Shown here: positions 28,358-37,299 of the stretch, one piece after another
Layout: the number at the start of each line of letters is the position of its first letter
Position numbering within the stretch: the stretch's first letter is position 1
Assembly: GCA_963662175.1 (NCBI GenBank)
Contig: OY759219.1
Coordinates: 43,950,675 to 44,014,674 of the forward strand
Source: Aradus depressus
Taxonomy: Eukaryota; Arthropoda; Insecta; Hemiptera; Aradidae
Direction: 5' to 3'
DNA length: 64,000 nucleotides
Notes under the pieces: generated by a model
Seen by the model: only the letters and a program-made list of their open reading frames with translations
What the model was told of the DNA's origin: nothing
Databases searched by the model: none
Position numbers and translations under genes: made by a program

Positions 28358-31300
28358 TTTTTTTTTTTTTTTTTTTCCTCCCCTTTTCTGGCTTTATGAT
28401 CAGCGCACATCAGCCATCACTACACTGTCATTATGTATGAATGGGCTTCAGTATTTGGAATTATATAACTTTATGACCAAGCAGAGGGCCCCCAGGCCCC
28501 CAGCATGCGGCCCCGCCAAACCAGGCGACAGAGGACCGCTCATCCGGGCTACTCCCTGAGTACTGGGCACACTGGTGCTGCTTTATATTAACTTTATATT
28601 ACTTCAGCGAGGCTTGTCGCTGAGGGTGTGCATGTGTGTACGGCCGTCCACACCCTCCAAGCCCGGGACTGTTACAGTCCAAAGAGCCCATCTGAGCCGC
28701 CCCAAGCCCCCAGCCCGGCCGGCACACACACCCGGGCACCCAAAGTGCCCCCCACCAGGTCACGCCATTATACAATAGGATAAGAGGCTAATTAGTTGTA
28801 ATAATAATCGAAAGTGATTTTAAATCTTTATGTTATTATTCATCAAATATTTATATAGGTGGTCAACTAAGGTAATTTTTTTATTTGGAGAAGAGATGAG
28901 AGGAATGATATGAGTGGGAAGAGGGAGACCATGTTGGACTATTGACTGGTAGAAAGAGTCCCTTCCGGTGGCCGTTAGAGTACATCCGAGGAGAACATGG
29001 TTAGCATCAGCGGGGGTGGCCTGGTCACAGTCGCACTCAGCCGAGTTCACCACCCTGATCTTGTACAGGTGTGCAGGTAGACAGTTATGGTTCAGTCGTA
29101 ATCGGATCAGAGTTGTCAGTATGTTCCTGGGTCTGTTCAATGCATGGAACCAAGGCTTGCTAGGGATTGTAGGCTGTATCAGACTGTAGAATTTTCCTTT
29201 GGCTAATTTGCTGTTGTCATATTCCTTCTGCCAATTCTTCATCTGAATTCTGAAAAAATGAGATTTTAAATCTGAGGTAGGAATTAGGTTAACCCTGTTT
29301 CCACCGAGGACTGCTTGCTTAGCCAACCTATCCACCTCGTCGTTGTGTACGTTGCCACTATGTCCTCGTATCCAAACCAGATAAATGTCTTTACCAGCTC
29401 TACGGAGATCCGCTAGGATATCGTTTATTTCACGAATCACTGGGTTCAGTTGTTTATAGATATACTTTAACGATAGCAGTACGCTCTTGCTGTCAGTAAA
29501 TAAAACTCCAGTATCCATATCCTTTTGTTTAAAATGCATTAGCGCCTCCCGTATTGCTAATCCTTCTGCTGTAAATATGGAACATAAAGAGGATAGTTTA
29601 AAAGTTTTATTTAGCTTACAAGAAGGGACTAGGAAAGCGGCCCCAACTCCTGATTCAGTTTTGGAACCGTCAGTGTACACTGACCAAACATCCCTGGACC
29701 TGCCAGTGTCAAAGGCCGTGATGAGAAATGGAGGAGGATTTTTTAGTGCTTGAAAGTCTCTATAATCTGTTACTATGTGTCTGTAGGGAGAGAGTGTCCA
29801 GCTATCAGATTTTCTGTATATCTGGTGACTTCCCAAGGATGGTGTAGATCCCAACATTATATGTTTTATCTTCAAATGCTCCTCTACTAAAGCAGGTGAT
29901 CTTTTCTTCATATAGTAAGTATGGTCTGTGCTAGAGGTGACCAGCTGTGTCAGTCTGTTTGTTACTGGGTGTGAGGGCCTGGTCATTCTGCTGGCTAAGA
30001 ATCTTCGCATTAGTAGCTTTCGTCGGAGATGGAGTGGGGGCTCCCTTGCTTCTACTTGCAAGGCATTAGTTGGAGTAGAGTTCATGGCTCCTAAGCATAT
30101 TCTCAGAGCCTTGTACTGAATACGGTCTAACTTGAGGGAGTGAGTTTTGGCTGAATCCGCATATAACATGCTACCATAATCTATCCTAGATAATATTAAA
30201 GCACGGTAGAACAGTAGCGCAATGCTTGGGTGGGATCCATATCTGATCCGGCTAACACACCTGATGACATTTAGAACTTTCTCACAACTGCTGAGTAGAT
30301 AATCTATGTGCTCTTTCCAAATAAGCTTTCTATCCAATATTAATCCCAGAAATTTCACTGATTTTACCACCGGAAACGTGTATGGTCCAATGGTAATTTC
30401 CTTATCATTGTAAGTTTTCCTCTTACGAGTAAAGAACATAGCTGAACTCTTGGTAACTGATAAGTCAAGCCCCAAACCAAGGGCCCATTCATTGAACTTC
30501 TCCATTGCTACAGCTAATTTTTCAACAGCCTTATTTTCGTCTTTATGGGAGGTGTAAATGCAAATATCATCTGCAAATTGTAGCGTTCGAACCTGTGGAG
30601 AGAATAGTTTTTCTAACTTCCTTGTATAGAGACTAAACAATGTAGGGCTGAGCACTGCCCCCTGTGGCAATCCGTTGGTGACAGTCCTCGGTCCGAAAAA
30701 GGAGTTGTTGTGGGATACGTATAGAGTTCTTTCCCGGAGAAGATTGATACAGGTGTTGATTATCCTTCCGGGTACCGCTATTTCAGTCATGAAGTTAATT
30801 AATAGATTTATGTTGACATTGCTGAAGGCGTTGGTTAAATCGAGAAACAATGACACAGTGGTTTCCTTAGAATAGTGCGAAGTGTAAACATCTGTTACGA
30901 GGCATGTAAGGTTGTCCATGGTGTTGTGTTGTTCCCGAAATCCATGCTGTGATTCAGGTAGTATGTCATGTTTTTCGAGCCACCACGTCAGCCTTGTCTT
31001 AACCATTCGTTCGAATGTTTTGCCCAGGCAAGAAGAAAGCGCGATAGGCCGATAAGAGTTTGCATTCTCAGGATCCTTCGATGGTTTCAATATCGGTCTT
31101 ATTATTTGAATATTCCAATCACTTACGTCCTCCTCGCCTAGCCAAACTTTATTTAAAATGTTTAGCAGGTTTTGAGCACCCAGAGCTGGGAGTTCTTTTA
31201 GCATAGCGTAGTGTATATTATCATATCCTGGAGTTACATTAGATGCGGACTTTATTGCTTGTTTCAACTCATTCATGGTGAAAGGGCTGTTCACTGGATC

Positions 31301-31470
31301 TTTGTTGTCAATGTGGAGGAGTGACCTACCAACATCGGGAGGGACCGCCGGGGGAGCTATCATGTCCAGAAACTCTCCCATCCATTCCCCTGAGCTACAC
31401 TTACTACCTGTTGTAGACATACCCGTCTTCAATCTCTTGAGATTATTCCAGACTATCTTCAATAGGAAGT
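28358..31470 (-). mobile_element. LINE with RT and RNase H, 5'-truncated or interrupted
   Basis: Minus-strand LINE ORF2 (below) followed by about 440 bp of GC-richer 3' UTR and a poly(A), seen as the T run at 28358-28377. The 5' side meets the plus-strand LINE at about 31470. A LINE ORF1 fragment of the same orientation lies at 33505-34170 beyond that plus-strand LINE, so the two minus pieces may once have been one element. Confidence 0.7.
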
Positions 31471-31633
31471 AAATTTTACTCAAAATAACTCGTCGGACAG
31501 AAAACGGCCTAAAGAGTACTTCTAACCCTGGGACAAAGGACCTTTTCAAGTGTATATTGAAAGTAAGCGGGATGGAGGTCAGGTAGGGCGTCTCCACGCT
31601 ATGTCTATAGGCAAAATGATTTTTAATAATCAT
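28820..31633 (-). CDS. LINE ORF2: RT, RNase H, C-terminal Cys motif
   Basis: 937 open codons; the true element part starts near 31470 and the first ~55 codons are antisense of the neighbour. RT: NSYRPIALSSCLGKTFERMV, HGFREQHNTMDNLTCLV, SLFLDLTNAFSNVNINLL (motif A Asp), LPQGAVLSPTLFSLY and QFADDICIYTSH with the catalytic FADD. RNase H: VYTDGSKTESGVGAAF, FTAEGLAIREALMHF, LFTDSKSVLLSL, WIRGHSGNVHNDEVDRLA. A C-terminal CDCDQ…HVLLGC motif closes it. The apurinic endonuclease is missing. No stop or frameshift, unusual for this window. Confidence 0.85.
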   Translation of the reverse strand: MIIKNHFAYRHSVETPYLTSIPLTFNIHLKRSFVPGLEVLFRPFSVRRVILSKIYFLLKIVWNNLKRLKTGMSTTGSKCSSGEWMGEFLDMIAPPAVPPDVGRSLLHIDNKDPVNSPFTMNELKQAIKSASNVTPGYDNIHYAMLKELPALGAQNLLNILNKVWLGEEDVSDWNIQIIRPILKPSKDPENANSYRPIALSSCLGKTFERMVKTRLTWWLEKHDILPESQHGFREQHNTMDNLTCLVTDVYTSHYSKETTVSLFLDLTNAFSNVNINLLINFMTEIAVPGRIINTCINLLRERTLYVSHNNSFFGPRTVTNGLPQGAVLSPTLFSLYTRKLEKLFSPQVRTLQFADDICIYTSHKDENKAVEKLAVAMEKFNEWALGLGLDLSVTKSSAMFFTRKRKTYNDKEITIGPYTFPVVKSVKFLGLILDRKLIWKEHIDYLLSSCEKVLNVIRCVSRIRYGSHPSIALLFYRALILSRIDYGSMLYADSAKTHSLKLDRIQYKALRICLGAMNSTPTNALQVEAREPPLHLRRKLLMRRFLASRMTRPSHPVTNRLTQLVTSSTDHTYYMKKRSPALVEEHLKIKHIMLGSTPSLGSHQIYRKSDSWTLSPYRHIVTDYRDFQALKNPPPFLITAFDTGRSRDVWSVYTDGSKTESGVGAAFLVPSCKLNKTFKLSSLCSIFTAEGLAIREALMHFKQKDMDTGVLFTDSKSVLLSLKYIYKQLNPVIREINDILADLRRAGKDIYLVWIRGHSGNVHNDEVDRLAKQAVLGGNRVNLIPTSDLKSHFFRIQMKNWQKEYDNSKLAKGKFYSLIQPTIPSKPWFHALNRPRNILTTLIRLRLNHNCLPAHLYKIRVVNSAECDCDQATPADANHVLLGCTLTATGRDSFYQSIVQHGLPLPTHIIPLISSPNKKITLVDHLYKYLMNNNIKI

Positions 31634-32602
31634 TCCTTTCTAGGAACTGATATATTGGACATTTCGAAAGCAGGTTACAACCGGCTAAAAGTCACTTGTC
31701 GAACCGGGTCCAGTGCCAACACATTGGTGGATTCGGAATTGTTGAAGCAACAAGATTTGGATGTATATGTGCCGTCTTTTTTGGTGAACAGACGGGGTGT
31801 CATTAGAAATGTGGACGTATCTTTGTCGGAAGAAGAAATTATGGCTTCATTAAGACATGATTTGGGAATTAGTGCTGCGCTGGTGTATGTTAGGAGAATG
31901 ATTAGAAAAACTAAAGAAAATGATAAACTAATTGAAAAACCAACTTATACTGTGCTTGTTACATTTAGAGGTCAGGTTTTACCTGAGTATGTTTATATTC
32001 ATTATGTAAGATGTGCCGTGGAGCCCTACATTTAGAACGTGACCCAATGTTTCAGGTGCCTTAGATACAATCATTACATTAGCCAGTGTAAAGGTAGACT
32101 GAGGTGCACTTTATGTTCCGGGGAACATGAGAAAAAGGACTGTCCCAACCCCCTTTCCTTAAAGTGTGTTCATTGCGATCAGGTCCACTCGTCTATTGAC
32201 AAGGTTAATTGTTTAGAGTACCAAAAACAGAAAAAAATTAAAACAGTCATGGCTACCGAAAATATTCCTTTCAGAGATGCCAGATTATTGGTGGAAAATA
32301 AGAGCTATTCCAGTATTGTTGTTAAGCCTACAGTTGATTCTACTAAAGAATTTCCATATTTGCATAAGAAGGCAGTGAATATCCCCACCCCCATTACCCC
32401 CACTACTTCTTATTTCAAAAAAGGCGTCAAAAGGGTCAGACAATTCTCCCCCCCTCAATCTCTTGGTATAAATTTGAATAAGGAATTATATCTTCCATCG
32501 ACCCCTAAAAATTCTGCAGGAGGTATAATAAAATTCAATCCCTACATACAAAATAATACTGATCAAAAAGAAAAGCTAAGAGACGGTCGACGAAATTTGT
32601 AA
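31550..32602 (+). pseudogene. LINE ORF1 (Gag-like, CCHC knuckles)
   Basis: From about 31510 the frame reads PWDKGPFQVYIESKRDGGQV and GRLHAMSIGKMIF, the common start of I/Jockey-group ORF1, then a nucleic-acid chaperone-like region. An in-frame TAG at 32033-32035 interrupts it. CFRCLRYNHYISQC, CTLCSGEHEKKDC and CVHCDQVHSS… form three Cys/His knuckles of the CCHC type. These proteins bind LINE RNA. Confidence 0.75.
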
Positions 32603-32623
32603 TACCTTTTTGCAAATAATTAA

Positions 32624-33292
32624 TTGTCTGCTGAACTTATAGCTATTTTAGAGGTCCTCAAATATGCTTTGCAGATGGATGAAATTAGAAATTTGTTTAT
32701 TTTCAGCGATACTCAAGTCTCGTTAGGGCAACTAAGCAATTTCACTTATAAGAATATCAACAACATTGTATTGGGAATCGTAGAAAGTGTCTGCTTGCTT
32801 GAGAATAAAGGAACAAGAGTTAGGTTTGTTTGGGTGAAGGGACATGCGGGTATTAAGGGCAATGAGATGGCGGACAGTTTGGCGAGGAGAGCGGTCTCTG
32901 AGGGGACAGCCCTGGGCAAATCCTGGCTTCCCTATATAGACTTGTTTGGAGAGGTGAGGAGGAGATTGTGGTTCGATTGGCAGCAGGAGTACGCTTCTTC
33001 GGAGAAAGGATCATTTTATAAGAGAATTAATGCACAAGTTCAGCTCAAACCATGGTTCCATGGGGAAAATCTAACAAAGGACTTTTGTAGGTCAATTTGC
33101 CGACTGAGAGCTAATCACGGTATTTGTGGATGGTATCTTCACAGAATAGGTCTGACCGAAACCTCCATGTGTAGACATTGTGACGAGGTCGAGACTCTGG
33201 AGCACATGATTATGAGTTGTAGCAAATACCAAATAGAACGATTAACAATGTTATCCACTGTAGAGAAATTGGTAACACAGCCTTTTTGCTAA
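32624..33292 (+). pseudogene. LINE RNase H and C-terminal region
   Basis: Starts in the middle of RNase H at SAELIAILEVLKYALQ (the catalytic Glu), then IFSDTQVSLGQL (Asp) and FVWVKGHAGIKGNEMADSLA (Asp). The first YTDGS Asp is missing because of the deletion. The end has the Cys motif CRHCDEVETLEHMIMSC. Non-functional as an enzyme. Confidence 0.75.
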
Positions 33293-33504
33293 CCACATTA
33301 TTGGCATCAAACAATACTGAGATATATGGTAGTATTGTGCAGTTTTTAGGGTCGGTGAATGCAAAAGTATAAATTTAATATTACATAGACTGGCTATGGC
33401 AAAAAGCTAAGGCAAAAAAAAAAGAAAAAAAAAAAAATTGTGACGTTTCCTGATTTTACCAATAACGGTAAGTCCTACCGCAAAATTGTTTTTTTTTAAA
33501 ATCA

Positions 33505-34170
33505 AAAATGGCACTGAGGGATCTCCCCCCACTTGTGTGGCTCCTTCACTTTGACCACACTGTGGACCAACCTTGTTAGGATGAAAACCTCATTGTTATT
33601 TTCCTGCGGCTCCAAGTCCACAATGAAGAGCGGGAGGAAGGCTTTGATGGTTGGGTTCTTCACCCTGGAGATATTTCACACCGAGAAGCCAATCACCTCT
33701 AGCTGCTCCTTTATCAGAGAGGTAGGTGCTGTCGGTTGGAGATGCCTCAGTACAACCCTCAAGGTCTTATCCTGCCTTAACTCGTAGCAGTGATAACTAT
33801 AGCCTCCCTGCATAAGATGTTGAATTATGCACTGGAAGTCCTCCGGCGTGTGTATCTGTAGCCTTGTGTGCAGTACAGTGATCTGACACGTGAATTTATC
33901 AGGCTTCAATACGGAGCCTATTTTCTTGATAAATGACGTGGTCATTTATTTTGGTAATAAAGATGGTGGGAGGTGGTTGTTGGTGACTCTTCCTCTTGAT
34001 CGACGGTCAGAGGAGCGTAATGATTGAATATGATAGTTAGTGGACGGGACACTTCCTGGGATCTACCCCCGGATAGCTCGTTGGCTTTTTCGCCTTCTAG
34101 GTTGTGGCAGATATCTGTTCAGTAGAGCTCGGGCGACCTCGCTTCTTTTGCCTTTCCTTCCCATGGAAGA
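33505..34170 (-). pseudogene. LINE ORF1 with PRE_C2HC domain, truncated
   Basis: Starts MGRKGKRSEVARALLNRYLP at 34170. A frame change near 33950 leads to the PRE_C2HC-type domain known from Jockey/X-element ORF1: GYSYHCYELRQDKTLRVVLR, HLQPTAPTSLIKEQLEVIGF, then after a TGA (33676-33678, CGA expected) NISRVKNPTIKAFLPLFIVD and the closing KVKEPHKWGEIPQC. The sequence ends at the first Cys of the knuckle, so the 3' part is missing. Confidence 0.7.
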
Positions 34171-34235
34171 ACTTAGAAATATATAAAATAAAAATAAGAA
34201 TAGTAAAAATAAAAATAAAGAAGTAAATATGAAAA

Positions 34236-34700
34236 AGAGGGAGGGACACGGAGATGTAGGGACGGGGTGCGACACGGAGATGTAGGGACGGGGTGCGACA
34301 CGGAGATGTAGGGACGGGGTGCGACACGGAGATGTAGGGACGGGGTGCGACACGGAGATGTAGGGACGGGGTGCGACACGGAGATGTAGTAACGGGGTGC
34401 GACACGGAGATGTAGGGACGGGGTGCGACACGTTAAAAGAGGGAGGGACACGGAGATGTAGGGACGGGGTGCGACACGGAGATGTAGGGACGGGGAGCGA
34501 CACGGAGATGTAGGGACGGGGTGCGACACGGAGATGTAGGGACGGGGTGCGACACGTTAAAAGAGGGAGGGACATGGAGATGTAGGGACGGGGTGCGACA
34601 CGTTAAAAGAGGGAGGGACACGGAGATGTAGGGACGGGGTGCGACACGTTAAAAGAGGGAGGGACACGGAGATGTAGGGACGGGGTGCGACACGTTAAAA
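34236..34700 (-). repeat. 26-bp tandem array upstream of LINE ORF1
   Basis: About 18 units of GACACGGAGATGTAGGGACG GGGTGC, several joined by a variant spacer GACACGTTAAAAGAGGGAGG. Lies 66 bp upstream, in sense, of the ORF1 start at 34170. Open frames crossing it (HPVPTSPCRTPSLHLRVAPR-type repeats) come from the repeat and are not treated as genes. Confidence 0.9.
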
Positions 34701-34904
34701 GCACCTGTAGTCTCTCCTGGAAAGCAACTGGAGGAAGCCTTTCCGGGAGGAAGCAGATTTTTCATCTTCCTCTCCTCTGCAAGGTTTCCAAAGCAGCCCA
34801 CCAGTGTTTGTTGACAATGGGGAGGTAAGAAGGTGTTTAGCAGAACACTTGAGGCTACAAAATATCAAGGGATTGGTCATGAAGTCACTTATTTAATTCA
34901 AAAG
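34701..34904. other. Anonymous stretch
   Basis: Mixed composition next to the array. A 61-codon minus frame has no recognisable features. Confidence 0.3.
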
Positions 34905-35115
34905 TGATACTTGTTTCTTTGGAAATCTTAGTATAAAATGTAATGGTAATACCCCATGTTGTGACCAAATGTACTGACGCACATCTTGTGTTGGTAGGTC
35001 GTCCGTTTGTGGACACTCGCCTAGGACACTAACTATGTCAACTATTTTGCTAGGGGTGAACAGTTTCCACAAACTTACTTCCGCGTGTAGTATTGTGAAC
35101 CAGTTTATCTAGGAA
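34905..35115 (-). other. Unidentified coding-like fragment
   Basis: After an AG at about 35116 on the sense strand the frame reads INWFTILHAEVSLWKLFTPS, KIVDIVSVLGECPQTDDLPT and QDVRQYIWSQHGVLPLHFIL, ending at a stop near 34905. The composition and the run of W, F, P and charged residues look protein-coding. I do not recognise the family. It could be an exon, or part of the same LINE as the adjacent ORF1. Confidence 0.3.
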
Positions 35116-35562
35116 TATATTTATGTATATATATATATTTATTTATTTATATTTATATGTAAAGTATATATATTTATATGTAGCCTATTTAACTAGACTA
35201 AAATGTATTTACTTGATCAAATTCGGAACATTGTTCAAACTATTGGAATGTTCTATGCAACTCGAACCTAATCACTTTTTGCCTAGAAGCAATGACTATG
35301 TTATCCTACTTTTTCAGAATATAAGCAGGAAATGATATCCAAAGGATTAATGTTTGGTTATCATTATCAACGTGTAAGTATGTAATTGTCTTAAGGTTAA
35401 TCTTTATTGAACATTTTATTATTTTTGAATAGATTTGAAATTTGAGTCGAATTTTAGAGAGAATTCAATTTATGCTCAAGTGGGTTTGTAACCCGGCGGA
35501 GGCCACAAGTGATGCCAACAATGTGATAATTAATACATTTTAATAATATAAAATAAATATAT
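35116..35562. other. Anonymous AT-rich stretch
   Basis: TATATATT runs and no gene; left flank of the solo LTR. Confidence 0.4.
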
Positions 35563-36972
35563 TGTAACCTTTCCCCTTCTTACGTGGGAGTGCAAATTAC
35601 TTAATTAGTAAAAATAAATTAATGTCGAAAAATTAATAAAATCGAAAATTATTAAAATCGCGACTTTAAATGAAAAATGCCTTGGATAGCTGAGTACACT
35701 CCTCACGGGAAGAACGGTCACAAGTTCCTAATGTGTAGTTCTCACCAGTAATTAATAATAATTACTTACTGTTGCCAACTAGAAGAAGCAAAGGGGGGGG
35801 GGGGGGGGGGGGGAATAGAATGAATCAAACTTAGAACTGTAACATATTTATTTTAATGAGAACACAAAACAACATATTTAGAAACATACCTTAAATTAAA
35901 ATATCATTCACAAACAAAATGGGCCTATGTCGGATAGACTGAATAGTTTCTAAAAACATCTATCCTAGAATCGATATTACAGGTACCTTAATTATGATAT
36001 CCCTGGCGATGACGGTGCGATCATCTTTATCCGGACATCCCGCAGAAATCATCCAGTCACGCACCTCATAAGTCATTGAAGGTCTCTCTGGTTTCGAGGC
36101 CACTCTAGAAGTTACATTTTTCACTGGCTTTACACCGTCCGAAATACACTATAATTCACTGACTAGTTCGAGTGGCCACTCTGTATGACCACACTGAGGG
36201 AGAATATCATATTTTCAACATAAAATAAAACTCTGTCTAAATTGTTACGTTCGCACTAGCACAACCCTTTGGGTCCGACTCTGAGGACAGAAAACTGTAA
36301 GTTCACATTTTTAATTAAAGTTACACTGTGGGCTAAAATGTTAAAGTAGCACTGACGTGACCTGTGCGGCCCAAGCATGAAGAAGGAGTCAAATCACATA
36401 TTTAAACTATGAAATATAAATGAGAAAGACATAAATGATGTGACCTAAGCGGCCCAACTCTCAACGTAGACTGCCTCTGGGGAGGGTGGTTTCTTGATTT
36501 TGCTGGTGTTGGGGGATGGATCCCGGCATCTCATTGGCTGTTCTTTCCCGCCCAATTTACTTCCAGTCAATCACCGATCACTGGTTGTATCATCCTCTTC
36601 TATGAATAGGTCCCGCCTTGGTCGTTCATGCAACTCCGGATGTAAACAATTATCTTGCTTCCTTCCTTTCCTCTATATCCTTTGTTCCTTGTTTTCGCTC
36701 CTAGCGATCGCGATTCGCTCGCAGGCATCGCTAGTTCCGAGCATATTCTTCTGATTGAAATTATCTTCAATTCAACTCCAAACGACACACAATTCGCTCT
36801 TGTTTCGCTCCTAGCAATCGCGATTCACTCGCGAGCATCGCAAGTTCCGAGCATATTCTGCTAAATTAAATTACGTTCAAATCAACTCCAAGTGGCCTCG
36901 ATTCGCTCGTAGTGTCACTGGTCCTTGTTGTATAATAATGACAATAATTGTCTATAGGGTAGACATGCTACA
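35563..36972 (-). repeat. Solo LTR of a family A-type element (1410 bp)
   Basis: TGTAACC…GCTACA ends with ATATAT on both sides (35557-35562, 36973-36978), consistent with a target duplication, though the flank is low-complexity. No internal region follows, so it probably arose by LTR-LTR recombination. A pure G run of about 19 bases lies at 35795-35813. The sense-upstream part has two 110-bp tandem units with CTCCTAGCGATCGCGATTCG (from 36691 and 36801). Closely related to the split LTR at 55317-63510. Confidence 0.8.
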
Positions 36973-36997
36973 ATATATACCTAGTATATATAATCAC

Positions 36998-37170
36998 ACA
37001 TCCTGTAGAAATTGGCTGGTGTCATAGGAAATTTTGATTTCTACAGTAGTTTCCGAAAAGGGTCCTAGTAAAAAAAATACAAACTTTATGACGTGCAATT
37101 TTGAAGAAAGTGCACATATATAAATACATTTTAATTATTTCATTTGGATAAAACATATATAATAAAGATA
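36998..37170 (-). repeat. Fragment of a family B LTR
   Basis: TTTTGATTTCTACAGTAGTT-CCGAAAA and ACGTGCAATTTTGAAGAAAG are reverse complements, with scattered changes, of 58603-58630 and 58545-58575 in the family B LTR. An old copy lying right beside the solo LTR. Confidence 0.55.
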
Positions 37171-37299
37171 AAAATCAATTATACTAAAAAATTCTACTAC
37201 AAACTAATTCCTAAAACAACACACTTTATTTGGACCAGAACATCTTGGTTCTTCACATAAAATATAAAATGGAATTCTTGAATAATAATGTCTTGGTAA

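Larger units (their letters stand above)
31475..33440 (+). mobile_element. Internally deleted LINE (ORF1 joined to RNase H)
   Basis: ORF1 with zinc knuckles (31490-32602) is followed after only ~20 bases by the RNase H end of ORF2 (32624-33292) and an A-rich tail (33412-33437). Endonuclease and RT are absent. All parts share one reading frame, broken by three stops. It is a different family from the minus-strand LINE it abuts head to head at about 31470. Confidence 0.7.

Noticed and set aside
34063..34621. Several overlapping Pro/Ser/His-rich frames
   Set aside because: They are read-throughs of the 26-bp tandem array; only the part from 34170 down (ORF1 start) is kept.
35795..35813. 19-base G run as a biological motif
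   Set aside because: Likely replication slippage or assembly noise in an LTR; absent from the related LTRs.
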